A stretch of DNA of 57,580 nucleotides from Lysobacterales bacterium (GTDB lineage Bacteria > Pseudomonadota > Gammaproteobacteria > Xanthomonadales > Marinicellaceae), in NCBI GenBank assembly GCA_027067055.1, contig JAMOMK010000010.1, positions 1 through 57,580 of the forward strand, given 5' to 3'. The notes under the pieces were generated by a model. The model was not told the origin of the DNA. It searched no databases and saw only the letters and a program-made list of their open reading frames with translations. Numbering within the stretch: the stretch's first letter is position 1; every line of letters begins with the position of its first letter. Shown here in pieces: positions 8,229-17,255 of the stretch. The translations under genes and the position numbers were made by a program.

Positions 8229-9173
8229 CTAACAAATAAAATCAATTCGCTTGGGTAAACATTTCAATGCCATAGGCGCAACACCAAGTAACTCACCATC
8301 CATATCAATGGTCACTTTTCTGTTATCTGTTGGTTCTACGGTAATTTCTTTAAATCGATGGTAGCTAATATTGGGATGTATCAGCTTTTGGCATTTTTTG
8401 AGGTTGCCAAGATTCTTTAAATAATCATATAAGCTAATATTACCAACAATTACTACGGTGAACATGCCATCATCAACTTCCGCATCGGGTGCAATACCTA
8501 ATGAATTACCAAAATATTTGGCATTGGCTACGATTAAATTGAGTGTCTTACCACTCCAAATAAAGTCTTCGGCAGTTGCTTTGAGCTGGCATTTTTTATA
8601 GGTAGCGATCGTTGCTGTAATGGCAAGAAAATAAGTTAGTTTACCACTGAGCCATTTGGGCATTTTGGATTTTTTTTGTACCACTTCTCCTCCCATACCA
8701 ACATCGGTGACATTGATGAAAAAACTCACATCTGTTTTATCTTCAAAAGTGTGGTAATTAATCCAACCAACATCAACCATTTTTGATGAATTATTGTCGA
8801 TATTATTGATTAAGGTCTCAACACTTTCCTCTTGATTGACTGATTTGATAAAATCATTACCACTACCCGCAGCATAAACACCGACTTTTATTCTGCCAAT
8901 AGCATCCCAATCATAATCATCAATCCCTTTGCCATTGCCTTGTTGGTAATAAGAAATAACCCCATTAACGCCCTCATTGAGCGAGCCATCACCGCCAACA
9001 AAGATAAAACAATCAAAACCTGCATCTAAAGCTTTATGGCACAAGCCCGTAAAATGCCCTGCATAGTTGGAAATAAATATTTGCGAGTCATAAGCAGAAA
9101 ATTTATTGCCTATAACATCTTTGATTTTTTGAAATTTTCGAATGGAGCCGTTGATTAAGATTGCAATTTTCAT
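8229..9173 (-). CDS. Diacylglycerol kinase family lipid kinase
   Basis: This is a 314-residue member of the DAGK catalytic-domain family (YegS/DgkB/sphingosine kinase-like). These proteins phosphorylate a lipid head-group hydroxyl using ATP. The nucleotide-binding G-G-D-G-S-L-N-E motif is at residues 60-67, and a conserved N-A-K-Y-F-G segment lies further on. No membrane segments are evident, so it is probably a soluble or peripheral enzyme. It is divergent from nth across 44 bp. Which lipid it phosphorylates cannot be told from sequence. Confidence 0.88.
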   Translation of the reverse strand: MKIAILINGSIRKFQKIKDVIGNKFSAYDSQIFISNYAGHFTGLCHKALDAGFDCFIFVGGDGSLNEGVNGVISYYQQGNGKGIDDYDWDAIGRIKVGVYAAGSGNDFIKSVNQEESVETLINNIDNNSSKMVDVGWINYHTFEDKTDVSFFINVTDVGMGGEVVQKKSKMPKWLSGKLTYFLAITATIATYKKCQLKATAEDFIWSGKTLNLIVANAKYFGNSLGIAPDAEVDDGMFTVVIVGNISLYDYLKNLGNLKKCQKLIHPNISYHRFKEITVEPTDNRKVTIDMDGELLGVAPMALKCLPKRIDFIC

Positions 9174-9217
9174 AGATAAAAGTTTAAATAATTTTAACGT
9201 ATTAGTCTAGCATTAAA

Positions 9218-9847
9218 ATGAATAAACAAAAACGCATCGAAATATTTGAACGTTTCAAACACATCAACCCACATCCAACCACAGAGTTGGAATATTCTTC
9301 TCCCTTTGAATTACTGATTGCGGTCATTTTATCTGCGCAAGCCACAGATGTAGGTGTTAATAAAGCCACTTCACGCTTGTATAAAATAGCTAACACACCC
9401 AAACAAATTTACGATTTAGGTCTAGAAACACTTAAAGATTACATCAAGACCATTGGCTTGTTTAACACCAAAGCTCAAAACGTAATGAAAACTTGTAAAA
9501 TTTTAATCGACAAACACAACTCCATTATTCCTGACAATCGTAAAGATTTAGAGGCCTTACCTGGCGTTGGTCGCAAAACAGCTAATGTTGTTTTGAACAC
9601 AGCATTTGGTCAACCCACTATGGCAGTTGACACTCATATTTTTCGCGTCTCAAGACGCACTAAAATTGCTCATGGTAAAGACGTTTTACAAGTGGAAAAA
9701 AGCCTGTTACGCTTAATCCCTGAAGAATACCTGATGGATGCTCATCACTGGCTAATTCTTCACGGACGTTATACCTGTAAAGCGCGCACACCAAACTGTC
9801 AAGAATGTATTATTGCTGATTTATGTGAGTTCAACCAAAAAACCTAA
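9218..9847 (+). CDS. nth: Endonuclease III (DNA glycosylase/AP lyase)
   Basis: This base-excision repair enzyme removes oxidised pyrimidines and cuts abasic sites. The 209-residue protein carries the helix-hairpin-helix L-P-G-V-G-R-K with catalytic Lys120 and the catalytic Asp138 in A-V-D-T-H. The C-terminal iron-sulfur loop is C-x6-C-x2-C-x5-C (C-K-A-R-T-P-N-C-Q-E-C...C). Positions match the Escherichia coli enzyme. No Shine-Dalgarno precedes the ATG. Confidence 0.97.
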   Translation: MNKQKRIEIFERFKHINPHPTTELEYSSPFELLIAVILSAQATDVGVNKATSRLYKIANTPKQIYDLGLETLKDYIKTIGLFNTKAQNVMKTCKILIDKHNSIIPDNRKDLEALPGVGRKTANVVLNTAFGQPTMAVDTHIFRVSRRTKIAHGKDVLQVEKSLLRLIPEEYLMDAHHWLILHGRYTCKARTPNCQECIIADLCEFNQKT

Positions 9848-9863
9848 ACTTTTTTAGTTGATT

Positions 9864-9885
9864 TTATAACCTAATAAGGTTATAA
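9864..9885. terminator. AT-rich hairpin between nth and the next gene
   Basis: TTATAACCT at 9864-9872 pairs with AGGTTATAA at 9877-9885 around AATA. There is no clear T-run after it, so it may be a weak terminator or an operator for the secreted-protein gene 32 bases downstream. Confidence 0.35.
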
Positions 9886-9917
9886 AGATAATTCAATTCA
9901 TGTAAAGAGAATTATCA

Positions 9918-12900
9918 ATGATTAGCGTACCTGTAAGAAACTTTGTGGCAATACTATTTTCCCTGTTAGCATCATCGGCTTGCGTAGCGAACCAACCATT
10001 AGAAACCGCCACAAATAGAGGTATTGTTCCAGTTTCGCACTTTGATATATCACCTCCACTAAAATTCATTGCACCCGCAACACCGCTGGCTAAAATGCAA
10101 AAAGGTGGCCTTATGATTGACCCCAATGGATTTGATAAAGGCAGTTATGGTGTTCAAGATGTTGATTCTATAGTTCAAGAGACAAAAAACATTAATACTA
10201 TTTCACCTGTTGCTAGTTTTGATGGCATTCCTAATGTTGCAGGGTTTTCACCACCAGATCCAGTGGGGGCTGTGGGTTTAAATCATTATGTCGTCATGAC
10301 CAATGTGCATTTTCAAATCTTCAACAAAGATGGTTCTACAGCCATGGCCGCAGCCGCAAACAACACCTTATGGACTGGATTTGGTGGAGCTTGTGAATCA
10401 CAAAATGCGGGTGACCCAATAGCATTGTATGATCAAATCAATGACCGTTGGTTACTTTCTCAATTTACTTCTAGTGCAGTAGGCGGTGAATTTTTCAACT
10501 GCGTTGCACTGTCTACATCTGGTGATCCAACAGGCACATACTACCGCTGGGCATTTACTACTGGCAGTAATTTTCCAGATTACCCTAAGTATGGTATTTG
10601 GTCAAATGCTTATTTAATCAGTACGCGTGAATTTGCAGGCAGCAGCTACGCAGGAGTTGGAGCTTATGCCATTCATAAAGATGACATGCTCAATGGTGTT
10701 GCTGCACCACGAATGATTTCATTTTTTGCAAATAGAACAAACCCTTTCACTGTTGGTGATGGTCTTTTACCTGCTGATATTGACGGCAACACCTTACCTC
10801 CTGCTGGCGCTCCTGCTTATTTTGTCGGAACTCAAGATAACGGTGGCCCATATAGTGCTCCTTCTGATGCTTTAAACTTATGGAAATTTGTTATTGATTT
10901 CGATACACCTGCCAACTCAAGTTTTACCTTAACTGATGTTTTAGCTATTACACCTTATGACACCATATTTACTTGTCCAGGCGGAGGTAGAAGTTGTTTA
11001 CCACAACCTGGCACCAGTAATTTGATTGATATTCAATCTTATAGACAACGCCCATTGCATCGTTTAGCTTATCGCAATTTTGGCACACATGAATCCTTAG
11101 TGACGAATCAATCTGTTGAGGCCGAAGTTGGTGTTGCTGGTATTCGTTGGTGGGAGATTCGCAACCCAAATACAACCCCAATAGTTTATCAAGAAGGCAC
11201 TTATGCCCCCGGTGTTACTGATGGAACCGACCGATGGATGGCCTCAGCTGCTATGGATGGTGAAGGTAACATCGCATTAGGTTATAGTGCAACAAGTACA
11301 ACAGTTTTTCCAAGCCTTTGGTATACAGGAAGGCTTGTTGGTGATCCTTTGGGACAAATGACTCAAGGTGAAGGATCGATTGTTGATGGCGGTGGTTCAC
11401 AAACAGGCAATCAACGTTGGGGCGATTATACATCTCTCAATATAGATCCAGTTGATGACTGTACCTTTTGGTATGTCAATGAATATTATATTACAACAAG
11501 TAGTTCTGGATGGCAAACTCGAATAGGGGCCTTCAAATTTGATGAATGTGGAACTCCTGGCTTTTATTTAACAACAACACCAAGCAGCCAGAGTATTTGT
11601 ACCGCTGATGATGCTGTATTTCAGGTAAATGCAGGTTCTATTGCTCTCTTCAATAGCCCTGTTACTTTAACTACCTCAGGACAACCTATTGGTTCTACAG
11701 TAAACTTTTCCTCTAACCCAGTAATGACATTACCCGGCTCAACCAACCTAACAATTAGTAATACCGCTGCTATAACTGCTGGAGTGTACCCTATTGACAT
11801 TAATGGAACAGCTACTGGAGCTGCTAATAAAACCAAAACTGTAACACTAACAGTATTTGATTCTCTTGCAGATCAAGCAATATTAACTCTGCCAGTAGAC
11901 AGTGCAGTTAACCAAATTTTCAGACCTGATTTTACCTGGACTGCTAATAATGCAGAGTCTTATTTATTTGAACTTGCTACAGATAATAGCTTCACGCAAA
12001 TTGTTGAATCTATTACAACAACAGCCAATGCCACCTCAATTTCAAATGATTTAAATTCCAATGCAACTTATTATTGGCGTGTTACTGCAACCAATGCCTG
12101 TGGAAGTGGTACGGTATCTGCTGTTTTCTCATTTTCAACACAAGCTGCACCAGGAGATTGTGCAAGCGGTTTTAATACAGTAAGTACATACGCAATTGAT
12201 TTTGAAAGCGGCAGTGCTGGCTGGAGCTCTCAAGGAACGGGTGATACATGGCAGCTATCAACAGTCAGACCTCACAATGGAAACAGCTCATTTCATGCAT
12301 TAGATCCTACTACAGTCAGTGATCAAGAGTTAATATCTCCAGAAATAACACTCCCTGCTGGTAACAGTAATTTAACTCTCCAATTTTGGAATTATCAATC
12401 AATGGAATCTCGCAATGCAACCCAATGTTGGGATGGCGGAACGTTAGAGATATCTACAGACAATGGTACTTCTTGGTCACATATTCCTAGTTCCAAAATG
12501 TTAACAGACCCTTATAAAGGAGCAGTTTCAGGATTAGGTGGTACTGATGGATGGTGTGGAGATCCGCAAGATTACATCAATTCTGTAGTCGATATTGACA
12601 ATTTTGCAGGTCAAATAGTAAGATTCAGGTTTAGGCTTGGCTCTGACACATCCCAAGGGCGCGAAGGTTGGTATATAGATGATATTAAGGTTCAAAGCTG
12701 TTCACAAGCAACACCTGAAATTACTGTTACAAAAACTGCAACCATTACAACTGACAATGGCTTCTCTGGAGAAGCTGACTTAAGTGATGTTATCACTTAT
12801 AGCGTTAGTGTGGAAAACACAGGTGGTGTCATATTAGACACCTTGGTGGTTACTGACTCAATGGTCGGCATCTTAACCTGCACACCAACAGCTTTAACCC

Positions 12901-13088
12901 CAGGTGAAATCGCAACATGCACAGATTACACCTATAGTGTTCAACAAACTGATATAGATGCAGGTGGCACACTTGATAATAGCGTCGATGCTATGATGAC
13001 TGATCCATCAAATACCTCAACCTATATGAGCAGTGCATCGACTCATACGATAATGAACTTTTCTTTGTTTAAGGATGGTTTTGAATAG
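9918..13088 (+). CDS. Large secreted multidomain protein with C-terminal DGFE
   Basis: This 1056-residue exported protein starts with a signal peptide ending near A-C-V-A (about residue 24). Residues about 85-540 hold a conserved region with D-P-V-G-A-V-G-L-N-H-Y and W-x-G-F-G-G-A-C-E, probably a beta-rich module. There follow a fibronectin-III-like segment (Y-L-F-E-L-A-T-D...Y-Y-W-R-V-T), a jelly-roll-like domain ending G-W-Y-I-D-D-I-K-V, and a DUF11-like repeat (T-V-T-K-T-A...V-T-D-S-M). It ends F-S-L-F-K-D-G-F-E. A paralogue with the same order of domains, lacking the DUF11-like repeat, lies at 27841-31065. No catalytic motif is visible; adhesion or matrix binding is a guess. Confidence 0.85.
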   Translation: MISVPVRNFVAILFSLLASSACVANQPLETATNRGIVPVSHFDISPPLKFIAPATPLAKMQKGGLMIDPNGFDKGSYGVQDVDSIVQETKNINTISPVASFDGIPNVAGFSPPDPVGAVGLNHYVVMTNVHFQIFNKDGSTAMAAAANNTLWTGFGGACESQNAGDPIALYDQINDRWLLSQFTSSAVGGEFFNCVALSTSGDPTGTYYRWAFTTGSNFPDYPKYGIWSNAYLISTREFAGSSYAGVGAYAIHKDDMLNGVAAPRMISFFANRTNPFTVGDGLLPADIDGNTLPPAGAPAYFVGTQDNGGPYSAPSDALNLWKFVIDFDTPANSSFTLTDVLAITPYDTIFTCPGGGRSCLPQPGTSNLIDIQSYRQRPLHRLAYRNFGTHESLVTNQSVEAEVGVAGIRWWEIRNPNTTPIVYQEGTYAPGVTDGTDRWMASAAMDGEGNIALGYSATSTTVFPSLWYTGRLVGDPLGQMTQGEGSIVDGGGSQTGNQRWGDYTSLNIDPVDDCTFWYVNEYYITTSSSGWQTRIGAFKFDECGTPGFYLTTTPSSQSICTADDAVFQVNAGSIALFNSPVTLTTSGQPIGSTVNFSSNPVMTLPGSTNLTISNTAAITAGVYPIDINGTATGAANKTKTVTLTVFDSLADQAILTLPVDSAVNQIFRPDFTWTANNAESYLFELATDNSFTQIVESITTTANATSISNDLNSNATYYWRVTATNACGSGTVSAVFSFSTQAAPGDCASGFNTVSTYAIDFESGSAGWSSQGTGDTWQLSTVRPHNGNSSFHALDPTTVSDQELISPEITLPAGNSNLTLQFWNYQSMESRNATQCWDGGTLEISTDNGTSWSHIPSSKMLTDPYKGAVSGLGGTDGWCGDPQDYINSVVDIDNFAGQIVRFRFRLGSDTSQGREGWYIDDIKVQSCSQATPEITVTKTATITTDNGFSGEADLSDVITYSVSVENTGGVILDTLVVTDSMVGILTCTPTALTPGEIATCTDYTYSVQQTDIDAGGTLDNSVDAMMTDPSNTSTYMSSASTHTIMNFSLFKDGFE

Positions 13089-13118
13089 TTTGTACTGACT
13101 TAAACTAACTCACCTAAA

Positions 13119-13143
13119 CGACAAGGCACAATTTGCCTTGTCG
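13119..13143 (+). terminator. Terminator hairpin after the 1056-residue secreted protein
   Basis: CGACAAGGCA pairs with TGCCTTGTCG around CAATT, a perfect 10-bp stem 31 bases after the stop codon. The T-run is short (ATTT). Confidence 0.65.
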
Positions 13144-13273
13144 ATTTAAAGGAGGAGATAGCAACTTTTAAATTCAGCACACAAAGTTGTACCTTAGGGT
13201 TGATATGAATAACTACAGATATATTAACCAACTAATTGCTAATTAATTTATGTCATTTCTCTTATAACTTTAT

Positions 13274-13438
13274 ACCCAAATCCCGATATAGAAATGCGCT
13301 TGATAGTGCAAGTAACTGATGTGCATAGGAAATCCAGAAAAACTAAAGTCACCTCATTGGTGATGAAGCTTTTTTTGGGTTTTCTAGGTGCATCAAGGAC
13401 TTGTGCTAGCATCGTATTTTCTATATCGGGATTTGGGT
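13274..13438 (+). mobile_element. Complete 165-bp MITE-like element (subfamily I)
   Basis: The ends are perfect inverted repeats (ACCCAAATCCCGATATAGAA and complement). The flanks carry a TAT/TAT duplication (13271-13273 and 13439-13441). The inner arms pair imperfectly around the central TCACC-TCATT-GGTGA palindrome, so the whole element can fold into one long hairpin. It encodes nothing. The same-length element at 39656-39820 and partial copies at 129, 8110 and 57453 define the family. Confidence 0.85.
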
Positions 13439-13582
13439 TATAAGCAAAAATCAAATTACTAGAATAATACTCGCTATTTCTATGGCTTTCCTAGACTTTT
13501 AACATACAACTCACTTATAGTGCGCGCCGCTCGTATTAACTCTATCTCAAACGCTTTTCGCTCAACTACTAGGAATAATCAA

Positions 13583-15178
13583 TTGATATCTACTGCTAAC
13601 ATCACCATGCAATTCGGCGCTGAGCCGCTTTTCGAAAACATTTCGGCAAAATTTGGACAAGGCAAGCGCTATGGTTTGATTGGTGCCAATGGTTGTGGTA
13701 AATCAACTTTTATGAAAATTTTAAGTAGAGAATTGGCACCGACTTCAGGCAATTTAACCATAACACCAGGCTTTACCGTCGGCACTTTGAGTCAGGATCA
13801 ATTCGCTTTTGAAGAGCATTCGGTGATTGACGCAGTGATAATGGGCGATGCAGAGCTATGGAAAATCAGCCAAGAACGCGATGCAATCTACGCAAACCCA
13901 GACATGAGCGAAGCCGATGGCATGCGCGTGGCGGATTTAGAGACACAGTTTGCTGAGATGGATGGTTATACCGCAGAAAGCCGAGCGGGTGAAATATTGC
14001 TAGAGGCAGGTATTGCAGAAAGTTATCATTTCGGTCTTATGTCACAAGTCGCACCGGGTTGGAAACTGAGGGTATTACTGGCACAAGCATTGTTTGCCAA
14101 TCCTGATATTTTGTTACTTGACGAACCAACCAACAACTTAGACATTCACACCATCAGTTGGTTAGAAGGTGTATTGAATCAGCGTAAATGCACCATGATT
14201 ATAATTTCTCATGACAGACATTTCCTTAACGCTGTTTGCACTGACATGGCCGATATTGATTATGGCGAGTTACGTATTTATCCCGGCAATTACGAATCTT
14301 TTATGGCTGCCTCTTCACTCATTCAAGAACAGTTACTCTCTGGCAATGCAAAAAAAGCTGCAGAGATGGAAGAGCTACAAGGATTTGTTAATCGTTTTTC
14401 TGCCAACGCATCAAAAGCAAAACAAGCTAGTTCTCGTGCTAAAAAGTTAGAAAAAATTAAACTAGACGAAGTTAAATCATCCAGTCGAAGAACACCAAAC
14501 CTTTCCTTCAAACAAGACAAGAAACTTCATCGCCAAGCATTGGTGCTAGAAGAACTGGCCGTGGGATATGACGGCGGCGACTTGTTTAAAGGCGGCAATC
14601 TAATTTTGGAAGCAGGAGCCAAGCTGGCAATAATTGGTGAAAATGGTGTCGGCAAAACCACCTTATTGCGTTGTCTTATTGATGAACTACCTGCCAACCA
14701 AGGCATTGTGAAATGGTCAGAAAACGCCTGTTTTGGCTACTGTCCGCAAGACAGCACAGTGGATTTTGATTGCGAACTATCGTTATTCGATTGGATGTCG
14801 CAATGGCGCACACCCAAACAAGATGATTTAAAGGTTCGTGCCATGTTGGGTCGACTTTTATTCAATGAAGATGATTTTAATAAAAAAGCCAAAGTGTGTT
14901 CTGGTGGAGAAAAAAACCGATTATTGTTTGGTAAACTGATGATGAGCGATATTAATGTGCTAATCATGGATGAACCAACCAACCACATGGATATGGAAGC
15001 GATTGAAGCATTGAACAATGCCCTAAAAGAATGGGATGGCACTCTACTTTTTGTCAGTCATGACAGAGAATTTGTTTCTTCATTAGCCACCAGAATTGTC
15101 GAAATCAAAGATCATCAAGTAATCGATTTCCATGGCACTTATGAAGAATACCTTGCCAATCAAGCTTTGTACTCTTAA
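13583..15178 (+). CDS. ybiT: ABC-F family ATPase YbiT
   Basis: This soluble ABC-F protein has two ATPase domains and no membrane domain. The family acts on ribosomes. The start is TTG at 13583, with AGGA eight bases upstream, giving 531 residues that begin [12 protein letters not shown], in line with E. coli YbiT (about 530). The frame opens upstream to 13520, but that part has no family similarity. Walker A motifs are G-A-N-G-C-G-K-S-T (34-42) and G-E-N-G-V-G-K-T-T in the second half. The first signature is replaced by V-A-P-G-W-K-L-R, as in YbiT, and both Walker B motifs end D-E-P-T-N. Confidence 0.93.
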   Translation: MISTANITMQFGAEPLFENISAKFGQGKRYGLIGANGCGKSTFMKILSRELAPTSGNLTITPGFTVGTLSQDQFAFEEHSVIDAVIMGDAELWKISQERDAIYANPDMSEADGMRVADLETQFAEMDGYTAESRAGEILLEAGIAESYHFGLMSQVAPGWKLRVLLAQALFANPDILLLDEPTNNLDIHTISWLEGVLNQRKCTMIIISHDRHFLNAVCTDMADIDYGELRIYPGNYESFMAASSLIQEQLLSGNAKKAAEMEELQGFVNRFSANASKAKQASSRAKKLEKIKLDEVKSSSRRTPNLSFKQDKKLHRQALVLEELAVGYDGGDLFKGGNLILEAGAKLAIIGENGVGKTTLLRCLIDELPANQGIVKWSENACFGYCPQDSTVDFDCELSLFDWMSQWRTPKQDDLKVRAMLGRLLFNEDDFNKKAKVCSGGEKNRLLFGKLMMSDINVLIMDEPTNHMDMEAIEALNNALKEWDGTLLFVSHDREFVSSLATRIVEIKDHQVIDFHGTYEEYLANQALYS

Positions 15179-15436
15179 AACAAAAAAAGTAAATATGTGC
15201 AGTCATATCTGTAACGGTATTATCTTATTAGGGGGTTATGAGTTTAGTGTATTAGGAGTTTCTTTGTCTATTGAGCTCTAAACTTTTTGGCTTGCGCCAC
15301 AGCTTTGCTGTTTAAGGAACACAGAGATTCACAGAGTAGGCACGGAGTTACACAGAGAAAAATGGATATTTAAAAGTTTTAACGCTGAAAGAAGCGGCGG
15401 TGAAACCATCCGCTTGCTTGTTTTGTTAAGTGTTGT
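15179..15436. other. Intergenic region with a short repeat cluster
   Basis: I see no gene here. The only structure noted is the ACAGAG cluster at 15316-15360. Confidence 0.5.
15316..15360 (+). repeat. Short ACAGAG/CGGAG repeat cluster
   Basis: Four copies of ACAGAG or CGGAG recur every 10-12 bases (AACACAGAG, TTCACAGAG, GCACGGAG, TTACACAGAG). Similar intergenic ACAGAG strings occur in many environmental bacteria, from memory. Function is unknown. Confidence 0.5.
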
Positions 15437-15797
15437 TTACGCACGCTCTTTAATTTCGTGATGCTTACCCATATACCAAATATGTAGATACTCGGGGTCA
15501 ATTCGAATTTTAATTGTTGGTTCACTGACAGTTGATATAACATCATACTCATAACCTAGCGAATCTGGCGGCTTAATTATTTGAGCCACCCCAGCATCGA
15601 AACGAATGTGATTACCTTGCTCGCATTGAAGGCACAGACACCAAATAGTTTTTCGTTGCGGCCACGAATAAAGGCTTGCTTCAATAGCATGCTGAACCTC
15701 AAAACCCTTGCTGCAATGGATACACTTAACAACTTATTATATGTGCATTATTGCCATATAACGTTGTATTTTTGTTATTAATTTCAATAACTTTCAT
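15437..15797 (-). pseudogene. Frame-disrupted small zinc-ribbon-like protein
   Basis: Reading leftward from 15733, 98 codons are open to the TAA at 15437 and encode K-C-I-H-C-S-K-G-F-E near the start, then C-L-C-L-Q-C, then a coherent tail ending H-H-E-I-K-E-R-A. Two C-x-x-C pairs suggest a zinc ribbon. No start codon lies before the first pair. The ATG at 15797 opens the adjacent frame for 23 codons and ends at 15726, so one indel near 15726-15736 would restore a protein of about 118 residues. It could be a pseudogene, a sequencing error or a frameshift site. I do not recognise the family. Confidence 0.55.
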
Positions 15798-15840
15798 GGA
15801 TTTAATCATATCACAGCCCTTTTCAACTTAAAAGATAAAA

Positions 15841-15864
15841 CCGTAAGTGGGCATACCCACCTTA
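15841..15864 (+). repeat. CCGTAAG/GTGGG palindromic repeat, copy 1
   Basis: CCGTAAGTGGGCATACCCAC carries a GTGGG-CATA-CCCAC hairpin. It matches the copy at 16606-16627. The pair lies either side of the 203-residue membrane protein gene. Confidence 0.6.
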
Positions 15865-15907
15865 TTTGATTCTGTAATCCACCCAAAAAAAGTAGTGTTT
15901 CAAAGCT

Positions 15908-16519
15908 TTACTCATTACATGCATTTATTTTTTTAACACTGTGGTATGATTCATTAAGAGAGCTAAAAAGTAAAGCACCAACAAATAAAAGTAAACTAGA
16001 AAATGTTAATCCTACAAATTTCAATTGGTTTTCAGTATATGTAAAAAATGCAATAACAATGACTAGCAAGGCAAATAGACTAACAAACCAACTGAGAATA
16101 GTTACACTCCATCTACCCAAATGATTTTTCCAATTTAAAATAATTTTGATTTTGGAACCATCAAGCTTATATAGAGAATATGCTATTTTTAAATCATACC
16201 AACTAATATCATTTTGATGCTTTTGATAAAATTTCAGTAAGGCTGAACGCATTTCTTTATTTGCATAAATCCCATAGTATTTTTTAAATGTATACTTTTC
16301 AATATACTCTTTGATTAATTCATTTGATTCTTTAGTTAGTTTTTCACTTTCAAGAAGATTAAGAGCTTGATCAATATCTTTACTTTTTCTTTCACTGAAA
16401 TGAGCAAATATTTTGAATGGCTCTTTTTTTAAAACATAGATTATTGCTAGCATAATAAAGCCTACCCAAATATTACCTAAATTTACACTTTCTATTAAAT
16501 GGTCTATCAGTTTATTCAT
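15908..16519 (-). CDS. Predicted membrane protein of unknown function
   Basis: This is a 203-residue protein I do not recognise. One hydrophobic segment is near the N-terminus (I-W-V-G-F-I-M-L-A-I-I-Y-V-L, about 17-30). Two more are near the C-terminus (about 134-160 and 165-188), with a charged cytoplasmic-type middle of about 100 residues. GAGGAGG seven bases before the ATG supports the start. The gene is AT-rich, lies between two palindromic repeats and next to a broken gene, and looks like accessory DNA. Confidence 0.7.
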   Translation of the reverse strand: MNKLIDHLIESVNLGNIWVGFIMLAIIYVLKKEPFKIFAHFSERKSKDIDQALNLLESEKLTKESNELIKEYIEKYTFKKYYGIYANKEMRSALLKFYQKHQNDISWYDLKIAYSLYKLDGSKIKIILNWKNHLGRWSVTILSWFVSLFALLVIVIAFFTYTENQLKFVGLTFSSLLLFVGALLFSSLNESYHSVKKINACNE

Positions 16520-16605
16520 TCACCATCCTCCTCTAACTCCTTGCTCACCAGTAATTTAAAGATGCACACTTTTGCTTTTATATAACAAAACAAGTACGCT
16601 TTAAA

Positions 16606-16627
16606 CCGTAAGGTGGGCTTGCCCACC
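16606..16627 (+). repeat. CCGTAAG/GGTGGGC palindromic repeat, copy 2
   Basis: CCGTAAGGTGGGCTTGCCCA continues to CC, giving a perfect 7-bp GGTGGGC/GCCCACC stem with a TT loop. Palindromes of this kind are widespread REP-like intergenic repeats in bacteria. Confidence 0.6.
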
Positions 16628-16750
16628 AATTTAATACTATTAATTTATCGGAATTTCTTAAACACTGATGGTGGTTAAGCCAAGCTTACTAAATTAAATC
16701 TTCATACGAATTAACTACGCAGAACATGGTAAAGTGAAAAAAGAAGCTAA

Positions 16751-17092
16751 TTATAATCTTTCGTTTAAGATTTTAGCTTTCTCGGTATCAAACTCAGATT
16801 TCGTTAGAACACCAGAGTCAAGTAGTTCTTTTATCTTTTCAAGATTATCAAATTTTGAGTTGTGACTATTACCATTTCCAAGTTTATCCTTTGTTTTTAT
16901 TGATTCACTTTTAATGATCGTTGTACCTTCACCTGATTTAAATGTTTTGTAAGCGACAAACCAAAATAAAGGCAAAGTAAAAATCCAAAAAGGCACTATT
17001 AACCCCAAAACAAAACAAACTACCGTTGATATTTTTATTGTGTCTTCATTACCAGATATTACAGGCTCTGAGTGATTCTCTTCAATTTTCAT
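16751..17092 (-). CDS. SHOCT domain protein with membrane segments
   Basis: This 113-residue protein has two hydrophobic segments (about residues 22-48, I-S-T-V-V-C-F-V-L-G-L-I-V and the F-W-I-F-T-L-P-L-F-W-F stretch). It ends in a SHOCT domain (L-E-K-I-K-E-L-L-D-S-G-V-L-T-K-S-E-F-D, about 83-101). SHOCT is a short oligomerisation or tethering module often found at the C-terminus of small membrane proteins. GGGAGGAG lies upstream of the ATG. No function can be assigned. Confidence 0.8.
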   Translation of the reverse strand: MKIEENHSEPVISGNEDTIKISTVVCFVLGLIVPFWIFTLPLFWFVAYKTFKSGEGTTIIKSESIKTKDKLGNGNSHNSKFDNLEKIKELLDSGVLTKSEFDTEKAKILNERL

Positions 17093-17219
17093 TATAGTAA
17101 CACTCCTCCCAAAAATAAATAAAACAACTTAACATATCTGTATTCACATGGTCAATGAGTTGAGCCAACAAAATCGATTCAGGTCTTTAGGTTACTTGTA
17201 AACTTTATTCAAAGCCCTG

Positions 17220-17228
17220 TGCTATAAT
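17220..17228 (+). promoter_or_regulatory. Extended -10 promoter of uvrB
   Basis: TGCTATAAT fits an extended -10 element 28 bases upstream of the uvrB start. No good -35 lies at 17 bp, and I see no LexA box (CTGT-N8-ACAG). Confidence 0.5.
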
Positions 17229-17255
17229 CTCGCTCTTTTATCAGGTTAAGATTCA

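Noticed and set aside
13248-13454. A 68-codon minus-strand ORF
   Set aside because: It is almost entirely the 165-bp inverted-repeat element read through.
15581-15781. A 66-codon plus-strand ORF
   Set aside because: The opposite strand encodes a coherent two-CxxC protein over the same bases, so this frame is a shadow.
17150-17255. An SOS (LexA) box before uvrB
   Set aside because: No CTGT-N8-ACAG pattern was found; only an extended -10 promoter is evident.
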